Notes under the pieces: model-generated
Seen by the model: only the letters and a program-made list of their open reading frames with translations
Databases searched by the model: none
What the model was told of the DNA's origin: nothing
Position numbers and translations under genes: made by a program
Source of the DNA: Cudoniella acicularis
Lineage: Eukaryota > Ascomycota > Leotiomycetes > Helotiales > Helotiaceae
Length of the DNA: 41,065 nt
NCBI GenBank assembly: GCA_013054445.1
Contig: JAAMPI010000372.1
Span: 1 to 41,065 of the forward strand
Direction: 5' to 3'
Shown: piece after piece, positions 16,280-28,277 of the stretch
Numbering within the stretch: the stretch's first letter is position 1
Layout of the letters: every line of letters begins with the position of its first letter

Positions 16280-17469
16280 CATGAGATACGCCACCCTCGT
16301 GAACAACAGAAGGAACATACAAAGCAGTTCTTCTTTCCCACGGCTTGAAAGAAGATGTCGAAGTGCTGGAGCTGTGTACTTTATTATGGATTGGAGAGCG
16401 GAAGGCGAAGGAGGTGGTGATTTATTTGTGTAGTTTGTTTACCCTTTTTCCTTCTCGATGTTGAACGTTTTGAAGAGAACACGGAAAAATACATGTGGTT
16501 TGAAGTGAAACAAATGGCTATGGCTGACGACGTAAACAGAAAGAGGGCTAGTGATGAATGCATATGATGCGCATATTCAATTCCTGGTGAATGGATATAA
16601 GACCATAAAAGAAAATGGACGGGATGTGGCAATTTCGGTGCTTGCATACGGTCCTAAGTGGCCTCCCAACTATCTCCCAAAATACCCACCCAAAAAGAAA
16701 GAAGCTGACGAGAGGTAGGTCTGGTACCACAGAGTCCATACCCAGGTCAACTTCGCCAATTCATCAAGGTAATTGAGCATCTACTTGATACTCAAACTGC
16801 TGAAGGCGTAGGTCTCCTTCCGGAGTAATTCACAAGAGCAAAAACTGAAGAAACCAGATCACACTTGCAGGCGACTCCGCCGGTGGCGCACTAATCGTAG
16901 CGCTTCTCTTGCACGCCAATGCCAATCCGAAGCATCACTACCCTTTTATTCCACCCTTCGCCCTACCACAAGGCCAAAACTTCAAACAAGCACTTCTCAT
17001 TTCTCCGACGCTTCCTATCCTTGTTTCATTCTTGCCACAAGGAATGGTAGCTGAAAAGCCAAATAAGGATGTGCTCACGCCCGAAGTGTTAGATACGATA
17101 TGGGGTGGAATTACCGCTTTTGTTGAGAAAGGCGTCGAGTTGCCAAACCTTTGGATTGCGCCGTTCTTAGTGGGAGCGGAGGGGAACTGGTGGGGAGCAC
17201 TGCCGGTTGGGAAGGTGGCTGTTTTGATTAGCGGTGATGAGTTGTTGAGAGGTGCATTGAAGGTATTTGCCTGGCTACTATTGATGTGATGTGAGAACTT
17301 GAAGTTGCTGATTGGTGTGGTGTAGAAGTATCATAAAGGACCTGTAGAAATCCGTTTGTTGGAGGGCGAAATTCATAACCAGCCTCTGGTCGACTTGGCC
17401 ATGGGAGCTGAAGCTGACAAGGAGAGTACAAAGTTCTTGAGAGCTTGGTGGGAGACATGCGGGAGTTGA
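16280..17469 (+). pseudogene. Alpha/beta hydrolase (fold-3, HSL-like esterase), probably decayed at the 5' end
   Basis: The C-terminal two thirds is clear. RDVAISVLAY (about 16620) splices over an intron to LVPQSPYPGQLRQ (about 16720-16760). The nucleophile motif GDSAGGAL follows at about 16872, and GDELLRG (near 17232) holds the acidic residue. After an intron, GEIHNQP (about 17365) carries the catalytic His, ending with a stop at 17467-17469. Further 5', WIGERKAKEVVIYL (about 16390-16430) is the strand that should precede the HGGG oxyanion loop, but no clear HGGG follows and the frame stops soon after. MRYATLV and the next conserved piece are in different frames. No convincing start was found. 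I read it as a pseudogene; a gene with unrecognised 5' introns is the alternative. Confidence 0.6.
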
Positions 17470-18438
17470 TCTTTCGTTGGATTCGATCTGTTGTGCCTGG
17501 TAAGGGATGAGGGGATCGAGATCAAACAAACGCTGCTCATTTGATTTATTTGTCCCATCTCCGAGAAAGCAAAACCGTAATATGGCGTAAATGCTGCCTT
17601 TCTCCGTGACAAACAATTCAAGTACATGCTATCCGTTCGACTGCCAAAAACAGAGTGTGAAATGGGATGGAATCGATACCAACTGTTGCCAACCTGGAAC
17701 TATTCGGTTATAGAACCATAAGCCGGATGTCTTCCGTACTTCCTTCATTGGCGTTCCACGAGGGCCGAGCAAACCCCCAAACTTCGCCTCCAAGTTTGCG
17801 ACTTTCACGGAGTCGCCGTAGTCTTGTCGCTCATCATGGCATAAAGGGTTCAGCAATTGGTCAACCACTGTAAGTCGAAGGGTGGGTCAGTCCTGACACA
17901 AGAACTCCTCTGGCAGACCGCTTTTTTGGCCTCCGGCCTTGCAGGGCCGCAAACCCGCATGCATATGCAGTCACGAGGAAAGCATTGAAGCTATTGGTAT
18001 TTCCATGGAATTGCAATCAGTGGCGCAGACGGCCCTCTTCCAAAGTTGGTAGGGCGTATGCAATGCCACGCGATGGTTGAGATGATGGTGGGGGAACGCG
18101 AACGTGCTCGACATTTGCGTGGGATGGAGATTTCGGCAGACGAAAGGCTTGATATCCTATTGAATGTTGCGTTAACCACAGGACGATAGACATCGACGCA
18201 GATGAAGGAGAAATACGGTTAGGGGCTCACCTAGGTTTTCGTTTGGAGTTGAGATGAAGCAATTCACATTCCCACAGCTAGCTGACGTTCTCTACGGAGG
18301 TATATCATGTTCCGTCCTCAGGCACACCTCAGGCATGTAAGACTGTATCAGTGCTAGCGCCAAGACACTCAGGCATCCCGGCCGACAGTACAATCAGAAC
18401 TCAGAAGTTGGAAATTTCCGACCCTAAAAAACGCTCAA
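17470..18438. other. Region without an assignable gene
   Basis: There are protein-like stretches on both strands (for example a + frame around 18040-18180 and a - frame at 17629-17868), but none carries a motif I recognise and no splice model joins them. They could be upstream exons of the next gene or relics. Confidence 0.35.
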
Positions 18439-19745
18439 ATGGTTCGAGCACAAGCGGTGACAAACGCCTGTCTTCAATGCTGGCTTTCTTTTCCATTTTC
18501 ATACCGCGCGTGGACCCAGCTGCTCTTGACGGGCCCGCAAAGTTATAATGCAAACGATGCGCAAGCGGTTCGTGCCCGGTTTGCCTTCCCGTGGCATGAG
18601 TTGCTATACCATCATGAAGACCTATGTAGAGGGCTCTATATCCTCATTCTCCATGCTCGAAAATGGCCAAATAAGCTATGTGCAGTCAGTAAAGTTCTTG
18701 TGTTTTCAATTCCTCTTCAATTCCTCTCCAATTCCCCTTATACACATATACACCTGCATATTACCCCTTGAGGGAGCCGAACTGAATGCTGTGGTCCCAC
18801 GCTTCACTTGTAGCACTGGCTAACTCTTCAATCTTATAGGCTCTGGCGGGGACAGAGCATCGCCTCCTAGAGAGGCAGTTCGGCTACATACTATTGCTCC
18901 AACACCAGCACAAGAAGAACCTCGACGACCGCAATCCAGCAAGCCACAAAGTAGACATGGAGAACGTACCAGTTCAAGTAGACAGGGTGATCGAGCCGCC
19001 AGTAGGCATGGGGACAGGCCTCCTTCAAGCCGGCGAGCTGATCGACCCTCATCATCAAAGCAACGACCGTCAACCTCTGGCTCCTCCCGCAGAGATGACC
19101 GTCCAAGTTCATCTAGTCGAGCACGGCCTTCCTCCTCCCGAGAACATTCAACCAAGCATCGTGATGGCTCGAAAATACGGGGTCGATTTGACACAATTCC
19201 CGAGAATGCGGTGCAATATACCGAGGATCAAACCATCATCGACACGACTGCAGAGCTTTACACCTTGATTGACCAACATGCAGAAAATTTCTACTTCCAC
19301 GACGACTACAACAGCGGTAGAAATGCAGAGCTTAATGACCCAAGGACCCGGCACGCAATTATTCGCCAGCGCATAGCGAGAATGATAATTGACGATATAA
19401 TCATGGCGCGAAGAAATAAGTAAGATTGGGAACGTTGAATTCTCTTGACTTGAACTAAATCAAGTCAAAAGCTCAGAAGCAGATCTGCGCAACATCGCTG
19501 CAAACCTCTCGGCCGAATTCAGAGACTATGCGTTCGCCACCTCTGGTACGCAACGGGAGGAGCACCTTTTTGAGCTCTGCAATATTGGTGCAGAGCTGCG
19601 GGGCCAGATGTCTTCGCACCCCTCGACCTGGGAATTTGGCGCTTGGGATGAGATCCGGGGGCCTCGAAGTGGATATATTATGGTTTTTCCCACGTTGTTG
19701 AAGGATGAGGAGCAGGCCGCGGCGAGACGTATTTTTCGGATCTGA
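18439..19745 (+). CDS. Ser/Arg-rich fungal protein of unknown function
   Basis: Exons 18439-18688, 18840-19419 and 19472-19745 join in phase to 367 residues; phase agreement at both junctions supports the model. The N-terminal part is Trp-rich (ACLQCWLSFPFSYRAW) and may continue further 5', since the frame stays open to about 18357. The middle is a low-complexity region with repeated SSR..DRP units. The C-terminal domain is ordered and resembles a fungal family of unknown function: TAELYTLIDQHAENFY, then a helix with IARMIIDDII, then HLFELCNIGAELRGQ and a WEFG..D segment ending in MVFPTLLKDEE. No catalytic motif is visible. The stop is 67 bp from the end of the convergent gene at 19813. Start uncertain. 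Confidence 0.6.
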
Positions 19746-19812
19746 CTCTGAGCAAACTTTGAGGGTCTGTGCTGTTGTGGTTGCCTCACGTGCAATTCGT
19801 CCCATCCTTAAT

Positions 19813-20343
19813 TTAGTGGTTTTCTGCCCTCCCTGTGTACAAGTCGGTGTGTTTTTCATACCGCTTGGCCAACAGATGAGAAGTCTTGTCGTTCTCTTCG
19901 CGGCAGAATGCCTCCCACGACTCCCGCTGTGTATTCATGAAGTCGAGTGTTGCTCGTACATCTCGCAGCCCGAGGACGTATGCGTTCAAGAGCAGCTTGT
20001 TTGCTTTCACGGCCTCGTATCTCAGCATAAATACCATCACCTTCTTCTTCCGCAAATTTGAATGGGTGCCCGTCGTGTTGTCCTGTCCCCAGTCGACAAG
20101 TGTCTTTGCTCTCCCCAGCGCTCGTTCTGCCCTTTCGAGATCTTCATCGATATTAGTCCAGCCTCCATCAATGGGTCGGCGCGAGAGTTTCCTGCGGTCT
20201 GACACCAAGCCCGATAGAAAGGCTGAGATGTGCTCGAGATACTCTTCATGTTCGCGCAATTCCTTTTTGTGATCGTGAATTTTGCAGAAAAATCTGATGA
20301 GAACCACCGCAGAAAGGGAAACAGAAAATGGATCGACAGACAT
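19813..20343 (-). CDS. Small all-helical protein, STAND N-terminal-domain-like
   Basis: A single-exon frame of 176 residues. It opens with MSVDPFSVSLSAVVLIRFF, which resembles the hydrophobic first helix of fungal N-terminal domains (Helo-like and related) found on NLR/STAND proteins. The rest is charged and helical (KELREHEEYLEHIS, then EDLERAERALGRAK). No ATPase or repeat domain follows. It could be a stand-alone signalling domain, as known for some fungal cell-death partners, or the N-terminus of a lost larger gene. The domain match is by pattern only. Its 3' end faces the previous gene. Confidence 0.5.
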   Translation of the reverse strand: MSVDPFSVSLSAVVLIRFFCKIHDHKKELREHEEYLEHISAFLSGLVSDRRKLSRRPIDGGWTNIDEDLERAERALGRAKTLVDWGQDNTTGTHSNLRKKKVMVFMLRYEAVKANKLLLNAYVLGLRDVRATLDFMNTQRESWEAFCREENDKTSHLLAKRYEKHTDLYTGRAENH

Positions 20344-20905
20344 AGCTGGAACAATATCAAAATTGTTTACAAAGTGGGAAGAGTGTGCAAAGTGATTTCT
20401 GAGAATTCCCTGGAGACTTATACGGCATTCTGGTACTCGGTGTTGATGTGTGACATTCTTGTGTGAATCTGTTGCGCCTTGTGATTGGCCCTTTCTTCCG
20501 GTGTTGCACGGTTACATTGGACCAGGAAGTTCCAGATCCTGCAGAATCCCATCTGCAAGTCGGCTACCCGAGAGCGAGTCACAGTGGGATAACCCATGTG
20601 GGGTGCAGAATGCATCGTTTTTCATCCAGTAAACGTTGAACAAGTAAATCCGCAAGCCTTATTTTTTTGCGTGTTGCCAGTGCAGCAGGAAGTGCTTTTG
20701 CATCGTGTCGGACCTTTCGTGGTCGACACCTGCCTTTGCGCGAACCAGTTCTTCGTTGCCAAGTATCACCTCAACGTCGTTCGTCTCGCGGTGAAGATTG
20801 AATGGAGGCCCATAGATGCTCTGACGTGTGGAGGTTGGCCACCTTCAATTCGCCATTTTTAGGAGATGAATTATCACTACCTTTGTAGTTGTCTGGTCAC
20901 TGGCC
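20344..20905. other. Divergent promoter region
   Basis: The gap between the helical-protein gene (-) and the zinc-finger gene (+). Short open frames are present but none has support. Confidence 0.45.
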
Positions 20906-22962
20906 ATGCCGCACTCGCCCGAAGTCCTCCGTGCTTTTTACCTTATTGCACTTACTGTAAGTCTGGACCTTTCTTGCTCTGGACGAGTGTTAACGGCAGT
21001 ACAGAAGGGTGATGAGCCATCGTCTGAGGGGGGTGGTGCATCAATTAGTGATGCTTTATCAAGATCAGAACAGGGACCAGAGACGTTGCGAGACCGACAA
21101 GATGGGCACTTGAAGGAAAACCAAAACCAGATATCCGAGAGCTTTGGGCGTGGGATTTCACTGTTGAGACCCATCTTGAAGGCTCCATTGCCATACGGCA
21201 AAGAAAATCCGTGAGTTACCTTGGCAGTTTCGGAAGAGTTTTTCATTTCGCACGTGCTAACTATTCGTGGTATAATGTCAGTTGCCAACAATGCCAACTT
21301 CATGGGCTTTATTGTGATCAACAACGACCCTGTTGCGGGAAATGTCAGCGATATTCGATACTATGTTATTACGAGCAAGATCAGGACCGCAGCTCCGAAC
21401 CGCAAGATCACCAACCAACCGATCTACACATCAGCTCCGGAGTCGAGAATATGTCTTGGGAACAGTCTGTGAAATTTAATCCTTATCAAAATTTGGAAGG
21501 AAATGGAAAACGTCGTCGGATAAGCAACAGATCTCATGGCCTTAAACCTGGTCGACTTTCAAAAGCTAGACGCCAGCGATATTTAAATGGAGCTGAAGCC
21601 AACGAAAGTATGAAGATGGAGGAGGAAAGACTTCTTGGAAGCTCTGTGTCACCATATCCGGAATTGGACATCGAAATACCGCCACGGACACCTTCTCAGA
21701 ATTCATTTTCGAGTTTATCAAAACGCTCGATTTCACGTCCAAACTCTTCGTGCAGTTCGAAGCACTTGGAATCAATGACGTTGTCCTCCTCCAATAGGAC
21801 AAAATCTTGGTGGCATGGTTCTTCAACCATCAAGACCACTCCGCCAACCACTGGCGACTCAATTGCATCGCCTCATCCACAAACTGTCAATTCTTTGGAC
21901 TTGGCCCCACGACCATTTCAGTGCACATTCTGCTTGGCGCAATGTAAAGATCAAAACGATTGGGAGTTTCATGAATTGTCAGAACATATCCCAGACAGTC
22001 TATGGATCTGTATGCCATGGGGCCCGGTCGAAGAAATTGATGGTCGTGACTTCTGTGTATTTTGTGGTCTCGAGGACCCCGAGGAGGTTCATGACTCCGT
22101 ACATGCAATCCAAGCATGTTATTTTAATGGAAGGGCGGAACATATGTTCATCAATGAAGATGATTTCATAAAACATCTGTCAGTTGTTCACCATCAGGTG
22201 GAGATGACTCCCGCAATGGAAAATTGGTCCCGTTCTTGCAAAGTCAGCGATTGGTACTGGAATTGCGGGTTTTGTGATGAGGTGCTGCCGACATGGGCGG
22301 CTCGCGTTGATCATATTGGCGACCATTTCAAAGAAGGAATGGTCATGTCTTCTTGGGATCCGTTAAGTCCTGCATATCCTTTGGATCGAACCACACTGGC
22401 TCGCCCTTCTTGGTTCCCTCCCCTACCTTGGAACGCCCAAACACTATGGGACCTAGAACGCGAACGTATTGGGTTCTCCTGGATCGAGGAGCCACATGTG
22501 TGCCAGCAATGCGAAGACAAAGTAAGCTTCAGAGACAAAGCGGCTATGAATCGACACAAGTCTATTTGGCATTCCCGTCGAGAGGTATGGTCATGTCCAA
22601 CGATCGAGGATATCAGAGCAGGCATCCTGGCGCCCCATTTTTTCCCAGACCACGCAGAGGGATATCCGTCTGAAGACGACTGCTGCTACTGCAAAAAGCC
22701 TTTTAATGATCAAGCTCAACCCGATTCATTTTCCGATTTTGATACCTGGGATATTCGCTATGAACATCTCGACGTATATCATGACTTCGATAGCTGCTCA
22801 CTTTCTTGGAAGTCAACAAGGCCCGGGGACTTGCTCCTCCATTTAGCCAACATCCACAAGGTCTCCTTGACCGAGATGACATTTGATGTGCTTGAATCTT
22901 GCAGAAAGGAAGAGCGTCCCCTGGCAAGAATGATTGCATCCTCGATGCAAGCTCCCTCGTGA
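20906..22962 (+). CDS. Zn2Cys6 plus C2H2 zinc-finger protein
   Basis: Exons 20906-21210 and 21282-22962 join to 661 residues. The splice restores a full Zn(II)2Cys6 cluster with Cys at 103, 106, 113, 120, 123 and 130 (CX2CX6CX6CX2CX6C). A basic linker (GKRRRISNRSHG) and a Ser-rich region follow. The C-terminal half has several C2H2-like fingers: FQCTFC..., WNCGFC..., HVCQQC... and DCCYC..., each with a paired His or HX3-4H. A perfect GTAAGT donor at about 20956 and a CAG near 21003 define a possible 48-nt in-frame intron in exon 1; using it removes 16 residues. The role is probably nuclear DNA binding, with unknown targets. The C2H2 array resembles a fungal family often found near NLR-type genes, so it may not be a classic regulator. 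Intact. Confidence 0.8.
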
Positions 22963-23578
22963 CTTATGGCGTAACGTTACGAAGGGTTCCAGGCAGCCGC
23001 GTTTTGGAGCCTGCGCTCTTAGTTTCTTGAAGAACATTCATTCCTTTTTAACTTTACACGAATAGAGAAACGACTGTCGAGTTATACAAATACCATGCAT
23101 CTTCGTACTGGTTGAAAGGGCCCGGTGGTTTCCAGCACTTAAGCGAGATCAGGGCTGGCCGATGTCAGTACTTCTTTGAGTCACCGAACAGACCATGCTT
23201 AAAGCAAGTTTTTTGGCAAGCAAGCAAACACTGCCTCAAACCTTGCTGCGCCTGCTCAGCGAGCTGCATGCGCTCAAGGTGTGACCGTTCCTGGTGCATA
23301 TTCAGCACATCTCCTCCGAAAAAGGCTCTTTCTATCTGGATATTATTTTGGGGTGCAAAAAAATTGGTTGCCTCACTTTTTATGATCGTGCCACGTCACC
23401 CACACAATTCCCAGACATCACTTCATGGAGCCATGGGATAGGTAGCCTCAAAGTTTGCCTAATTGGAGATGGTTTGTATAAGAGTGGGGAAGTTCTTTGA
23501 CAGCCCTGAAGCCTCACTCTGTATTACGTCCTGCTTTGTTACGAGATTATTCGAAACAATCCTCAATATCTCCACACC
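22963..23578. other. Intergenic region upstream of the Hsp70-like gene
   Basis: About 600 bp with no supported gene; it presumably contains the promoter of the gene that begins at 23579. Confidence 0.5.
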
Positions 23579-25900
23579 ATGCCATCAATCCGGACACACA
23601 AACCCGTCACGGTTGTTTCTAGGGAGCACATTATCGTTGGGATTGACATTGGCTACACTTACACAGGTGAGTACGCATTCCATCTCCAGCTCTTTTCCAA
23701 CGGTTGCTTACCAACGAACAGGAGTAGCTTTAGGTTCCGTCCATTGGGTAAAATCTGATCAAATCATCTCCCCTTTCGTCATTCAAAAATGGCCCGGAAG
23801 TGGTAGAAGTGAGGAGCGGGTTATCGTCAACAAGGTTCCTACTCGCCTGACATACAAAGCAAGAGATCAGCGCGTTCGATCCTGGGGATTTTTATGTCCT
23901 GAAAGGGGCAAATTGGGCGAAGGGGAGGCAGTCAGCGCATTCTTCAAATTTTTCCTGGACAAAACGCAACTGGACGAGTTGAACAAAGGGAAACCAGAAG
24001 AAGACCAAGAAGATATGGAAAATGTTCGTAAGTGGTTTACAGACTTTTTGAGCAAACTGCGAGAACACATCATCGATCAACTGAGTTCAACCTGGGAGGT
24101 AGACCTTGGTACAGCAAAGATTGAGTATATTTTCAGTTTACCAACTTCTTGGGAAACCAATGGGGAGTTAATTAATGATTTCGGGTCTATTATCCAAAAT
24201 GCAGGGTATGGGCAGGGCGAAAATTGTTCAACAAGCACAGGATTGACCGAGGCAGTTGCATCTGCGGTCTTTACGGCAAAGAGCGTCGGTCATAAATTTG
24301 AGGTAAGTAGGGAAAAATTCTTCGTTGAACAGATCATTTTTGCTAAAATCGTACTGCAGGTCGGAGAACTTGTGCTTGTTTGCGACGCTGGCGGAGGAAC
24401 AACAGTTCGTATATCCTGCGACTCATTTTGAAATTGCTCTAATCGAGGTAGGACATTTGTGTTCTGAGGGTGACGGAGTTTGATAATGAAATCGTTGTGC
24501 TTGAGACAGTAATCTCGCCATTGTGTTAGTTCCTCCACTATATCATACGTATCTACAATTCGAGGCACATTGCTCACAGTTTGTAGCCATCTACGTTGGC
24601 TCAGTTGAAATCGATAAGGCATTTGAGACGGCTTTCGACGCGAAGTTAAAACAACTCGAGACCCAGAAGCCCGAAATATTCAATGATTTTGTCGTCAGTA
24701 AGCACGCTGCTCATGATGTTTCCACGGGTGCATTTCAAAAATTAAAGGTGGGATGGGGAAAGAAAAGAGCGCCGCCCATCCCCACGTATTTTGTCCCCGG
24801 AAAATGGACGAATGAAGAGTTCTTGACTGAGTGAGTTCGGTTCCTCAATGAACGACCTGGCTTCAAAACAACAAAGCTGACAAAAAAATCAGTGATGAGA
24901 TGGGGAATTCTCCAGCAAGGATCAACTTTTTGCCGTGAGTCGAACAAATAATCCTATGGACTAGGTGACTGACACGGGCCAAGCAACGAACTCGATGCTA
25001 TGTTCGACAAGCAGATCCAAGAAATGTTTGTCGTAATCGACAAGACAATAGAGAGTGTCGGTAAAAAAGTAGTAAGTGAATTTAAAATATGGATTGTTCC
25101 CTATGGATGAGACGAGCGGCTTATTACCGTTTCACAGCCAAATATTATTCTCACTGGCGGTCTTGGTTCATCTAAGTATGTGCAATCAAAATTTGAAGAC
25201 TACTACAGCCCTCGAATCAAAATATTATTTGACCCGAAGCAAGAAGAACCGTACGTCCGTGTCTTTGTCTTGACTATGAGCGGCACTAAAAAAACCCCTC
25301 AGACCACTCTCTGTATGCAAAGGCTTGGTTTTTGACAGAATGCAACGCCTCTTGCATGGCATTTCAGTTATTCGCCGTTGCCAGACTTCATACGGCATCT
25401 TGTACAACAAGCTTTACAGCAGCACCGAGCACAAAGGACGAAAATATGACACGGATCCCGTAGATGGCAAAAAGTACGTTCAAGAAGAAATCCACTGGTT
25501 CATTGAGACAGGCCAGGAAATCAAGGATGACGCTCCTATAAGACTCCAGCTCCCTCGTCACACCAGTCTTGAAAACCCAGAAAGGACTTGGACAGATACG
25601 ATTGTCACCTCCGCACTCCCACCAGACCGGCTGAAACGATTCGCAACACATCATGGTCTGGGTCACTCTCATGTCGTTGCAGTAGTAACATCTGAGTACG
25701 ATCCAGCTAATCTGATCACAAAACGTACGCACAAGTGGGTGGGCCGGAAGTTCCTACATGGAGAATACGAAGTCAGGATCGTGGTCGACGAGGACAATTT
25801 GAAGATCGAGACGAGGGTGGATAGGAACACGACTGGACAATGCGAGGTGCCGCAAGTGCCTTGGGATTTTACGGAAGAGAACGCGTCGGGGTCAACATAA
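23579..25900 (+). CDS. Hsp70-like actin-fold ATPase
   Basis: Nine exons (23579-23666, 23722-24302, 24360-24404, 24452-24524, 24587-24830, 24893-24934, 24984-25071, 25138-25250, 25303-25900) join exactly in frame to 623 residues. The three nucleotide-binding motifs are in place: phosphate 1 GIDIGYTYTG (about 21-30), phosphate 2 VCDAGGGTTDI (about 230-240) and the adenosine motif TGGLGSSKYV (about 393-402). Sequence between them differs strongly from canonical Hsp70, and no EEVD tail or KDEL is present. This matches the divergent, expanded fungal Hsp70-like group (HSPA12-like), not the housekeeping chaperone. The substrate is unknown. It lies between a zinc-finger gene and an NLR remnant. Intact, with short introns of 48-66 nt. 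Confidence 0.88.
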
Positions 25901-26153
25901 TTAATCAACCCAACGCTCCTGCTTATACGAGTACCTCTCCCTGTGTGAGTACCTCTCCTCTCCTTGTTGTGAGCACATCTCCCCATGTTAGTACCTCTTA
26001 CTAAATTCACGTAGATTTGTTTATCTAAAGCCTGACAGTCAAATCTGATAGTCCCGAGATGGCTTGAACACCCAAGAAATCTAATCATATCTCTCACCAA
26101 AACAATTTTTCCCACCCCGCTAGACTGACAAATTAACTAAGTATCCGTCCATC

Positions 26154-27366
26154 TCAAACAACCTTCGATAGCTCAGAATCCTCACTACCACCACTACTAT
26201 TTTTCATTTTCTTTACCTTCTCGCCCCTCTTTCTCACCAACAAAACCCACGACCAAACTCCCTGTCCAACTGTCGCCAACAGCGTCGCCACCCCGGTGAC
26301 AAGTGGGATCATCTGTCCTGTCGTCGCCAGCGAAGCAGGTACATCGATCCCATTAATTCTGATCGTCATCTCCGTCTGCGCAATAGCCAAAATACCCGTT
26401 GCTAGCTGGAAAGCCGTCAACGGCCATCTCAGCACTTGATTCATTTCCTCCACTTCTTTTTCCCTCATTTCATCCTTCCCCTCACCTCCCTTTTCTACCT
26501 CACCCTCACTCTCATCCTCAAAATCAATTCGTGAACACACCCGTCCCCAAACCCAGAGCCCCCCTTTGAGGATAGTAAACAGACAAGCAACGGCGCTCAA
26601 CACACTCCCGATTTTAAATACAGTCCTCCAAGTACGCGAATAAATGGACACGCCGCCAAAAACGAGGAATACGTATATGTTACAATTTGGGATGGAGCCA
26701 TGGTCGGCGAGGAGGAACCAGAGAGGTGGTTGGATGAGCGTGATCAGGATCCAGAGAAGGCATTGCGTTATTAGTGTTGGGGTGGAGATTTGTATTTTTG
26801 TTGTTGTTTTGGTGGGGTGGGATGAAGGTTTGGAGAGGAGGGTGGGAATGGGGAGAGACAGGTAGCCTAGCGGGAGGAGGAGTGTGAGGCTGTAGATTAT
26901 ATGGTATTCAGGGATGAGGAGGGCGGTTTTTGTGAGGGTGATGAGGGTCGTGGTGTAGATGGAGATGGTGAGGATTAGGGTTGTGATGCGGATTGAGGAC
27001 AGGTCGGGGTTTGTGTATTTGTACTTGTGTTGGCGTGGATCTGGATGTTTGTGGGAAGAGGAGGGGGTGAGGTAGGGCGTTAGGATTACGGAGAGCTGGT
27101 TTGTTTTCAGGTTGAGTTAGTGATGTGTCCTGGTGTATTGTGGGGTTTTTTGCTCAGGGACTCTAGGCTTCAAATTATGGAGCAGTCCTCCATAATTGCA
27201 GAAAAAACAAAACACATACCCACTGCAAATAATAGCACAACCTAATCCCAGGCCCGTACACATCCCCATCTCCAGAAATATTGCAACGGTTCGTCGAGGT
27301 TGGCTCAAAAGTCGTAAGTGCCATCGTGGGGGCAACGAGGCAGATCACAATGTATGTGGCTACCAT
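26154..27366 (-). CDS. Multi-pass membrane protein, fungal family of unknown function
   Basis: Exons 27366-27220 and 27095-26154, both phase 0, give 362 residues. It starts with a hydrophobic segment (MVATYIVICLVAPTMA) that may be a signal peptide. A conserved piece CNISGDGDVYGPGIRLCYY follows, typical of a large fungal membrane family. About seven or eight hydrophobic helices come after it, for example ITTLILTISIYTTTLITL and VLSAVACLFTILKG. A charged loop (DESEGEVEKGGEGKDE) separates the late helices. The end has TGQMIPLVTGVATLLATVGQ, another feature I associate with this family. Function unknown. Convergent with the Hsp70-like gene, 253 bp apart. An extra upstream exon cannot be excluded. 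Confidence 0.72.
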
Positions 27367-28277
27367 TAAAACCGGCGATTGGAACGCGTACAGACCTATG
27401 ATATGATGTGCATTTGATCAGTTCTCATGCATGACAACTGGCTGCATGTTGTATATGCCCAAAAATAAAAAATAAAAGTACTTACCCATGCTTGCGGAGA
27501 CGACGATCACGATGCAGGTAGGGAAGTAGGGAAAACAAGTACAGTACATCGAAGTCTTTATCTACCAAAAAAAGAAACCGCAGCAAAAAGTCTAGGTTCA
27601 TTACATAATTCTACACACTCTCCACTGATTTTTCACATATTGAGGGAAATGTGCGGTGTGCAGTGTGCGGTGTACATTCTGCATTCCTTCGGAAGCCTCA
27701 CTCACCCACTCAATGCTGTGTACTGGTTGTCGCGCACTCGGCTGTTTCCGGGTCTTTTGGTAGCCATTTATTTGCAGCCACGCACGCATGCGCGCACGAA
27801 CACGAAGGAAATCAATCGTGTTCAACGCGACAGGTTACATTTTGGGGGGCACTGCTGAAGGAGAGTGGGTGAGTGGATGTGAGTAGATGCGGTGGCNTTT
27901 GGGTTGTTGGGTGGTCATGTGATGAGGGCGGAAAGGGGTGAGAGGTGGGTGAGGTGGCTGGTGTGCGATATTTGGGGGATTTAGGGTTGGGTGGGAAAGG
28001 CTTTTTCTTGAGTAAATAAGCGCTACAATCGATGTGTGCAATTCTCTTTTAGGAGGTTTTGGTTTTGTTCTGGATTTCTAAACTGGATTTAGTGTTGCCG
28101 TGAAATATTTCTTTCATGGTTGAGAGATCTGCTCATATAAGATAACACTTGAAAATCATTCCAAAAGTAGATACTCCAAGACCGATTTAAATTATTAAAA
28201 TAGGCGAAAATACTTCATGCCTCAGAAATTAGATATAAATAGTGCTATATATGTGCGAAGGTAATGAGATTGTATAA
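27367..28277. other. Intergenic region with GT-rich repeats and one ambiguous base
   Basis: No supported gene. It includes a GTGCGGTGTGC-type repeat around 27650-27675 and an N at 27897. Purine- and T-rich stretches run from 27840 to 28020. Confidence 0.5.

Noticed and set aside
17629..17868. 79-codon minus-strand frame that looks protein-like
   Set aside because: Both strands look equally protein-like here and I could not assign a family or splice model.
27897..27897. Ambiguous base as a sign of an assembly join
   Set aside because: A single N in intergenic DNA gives no evidence of a misjoin.
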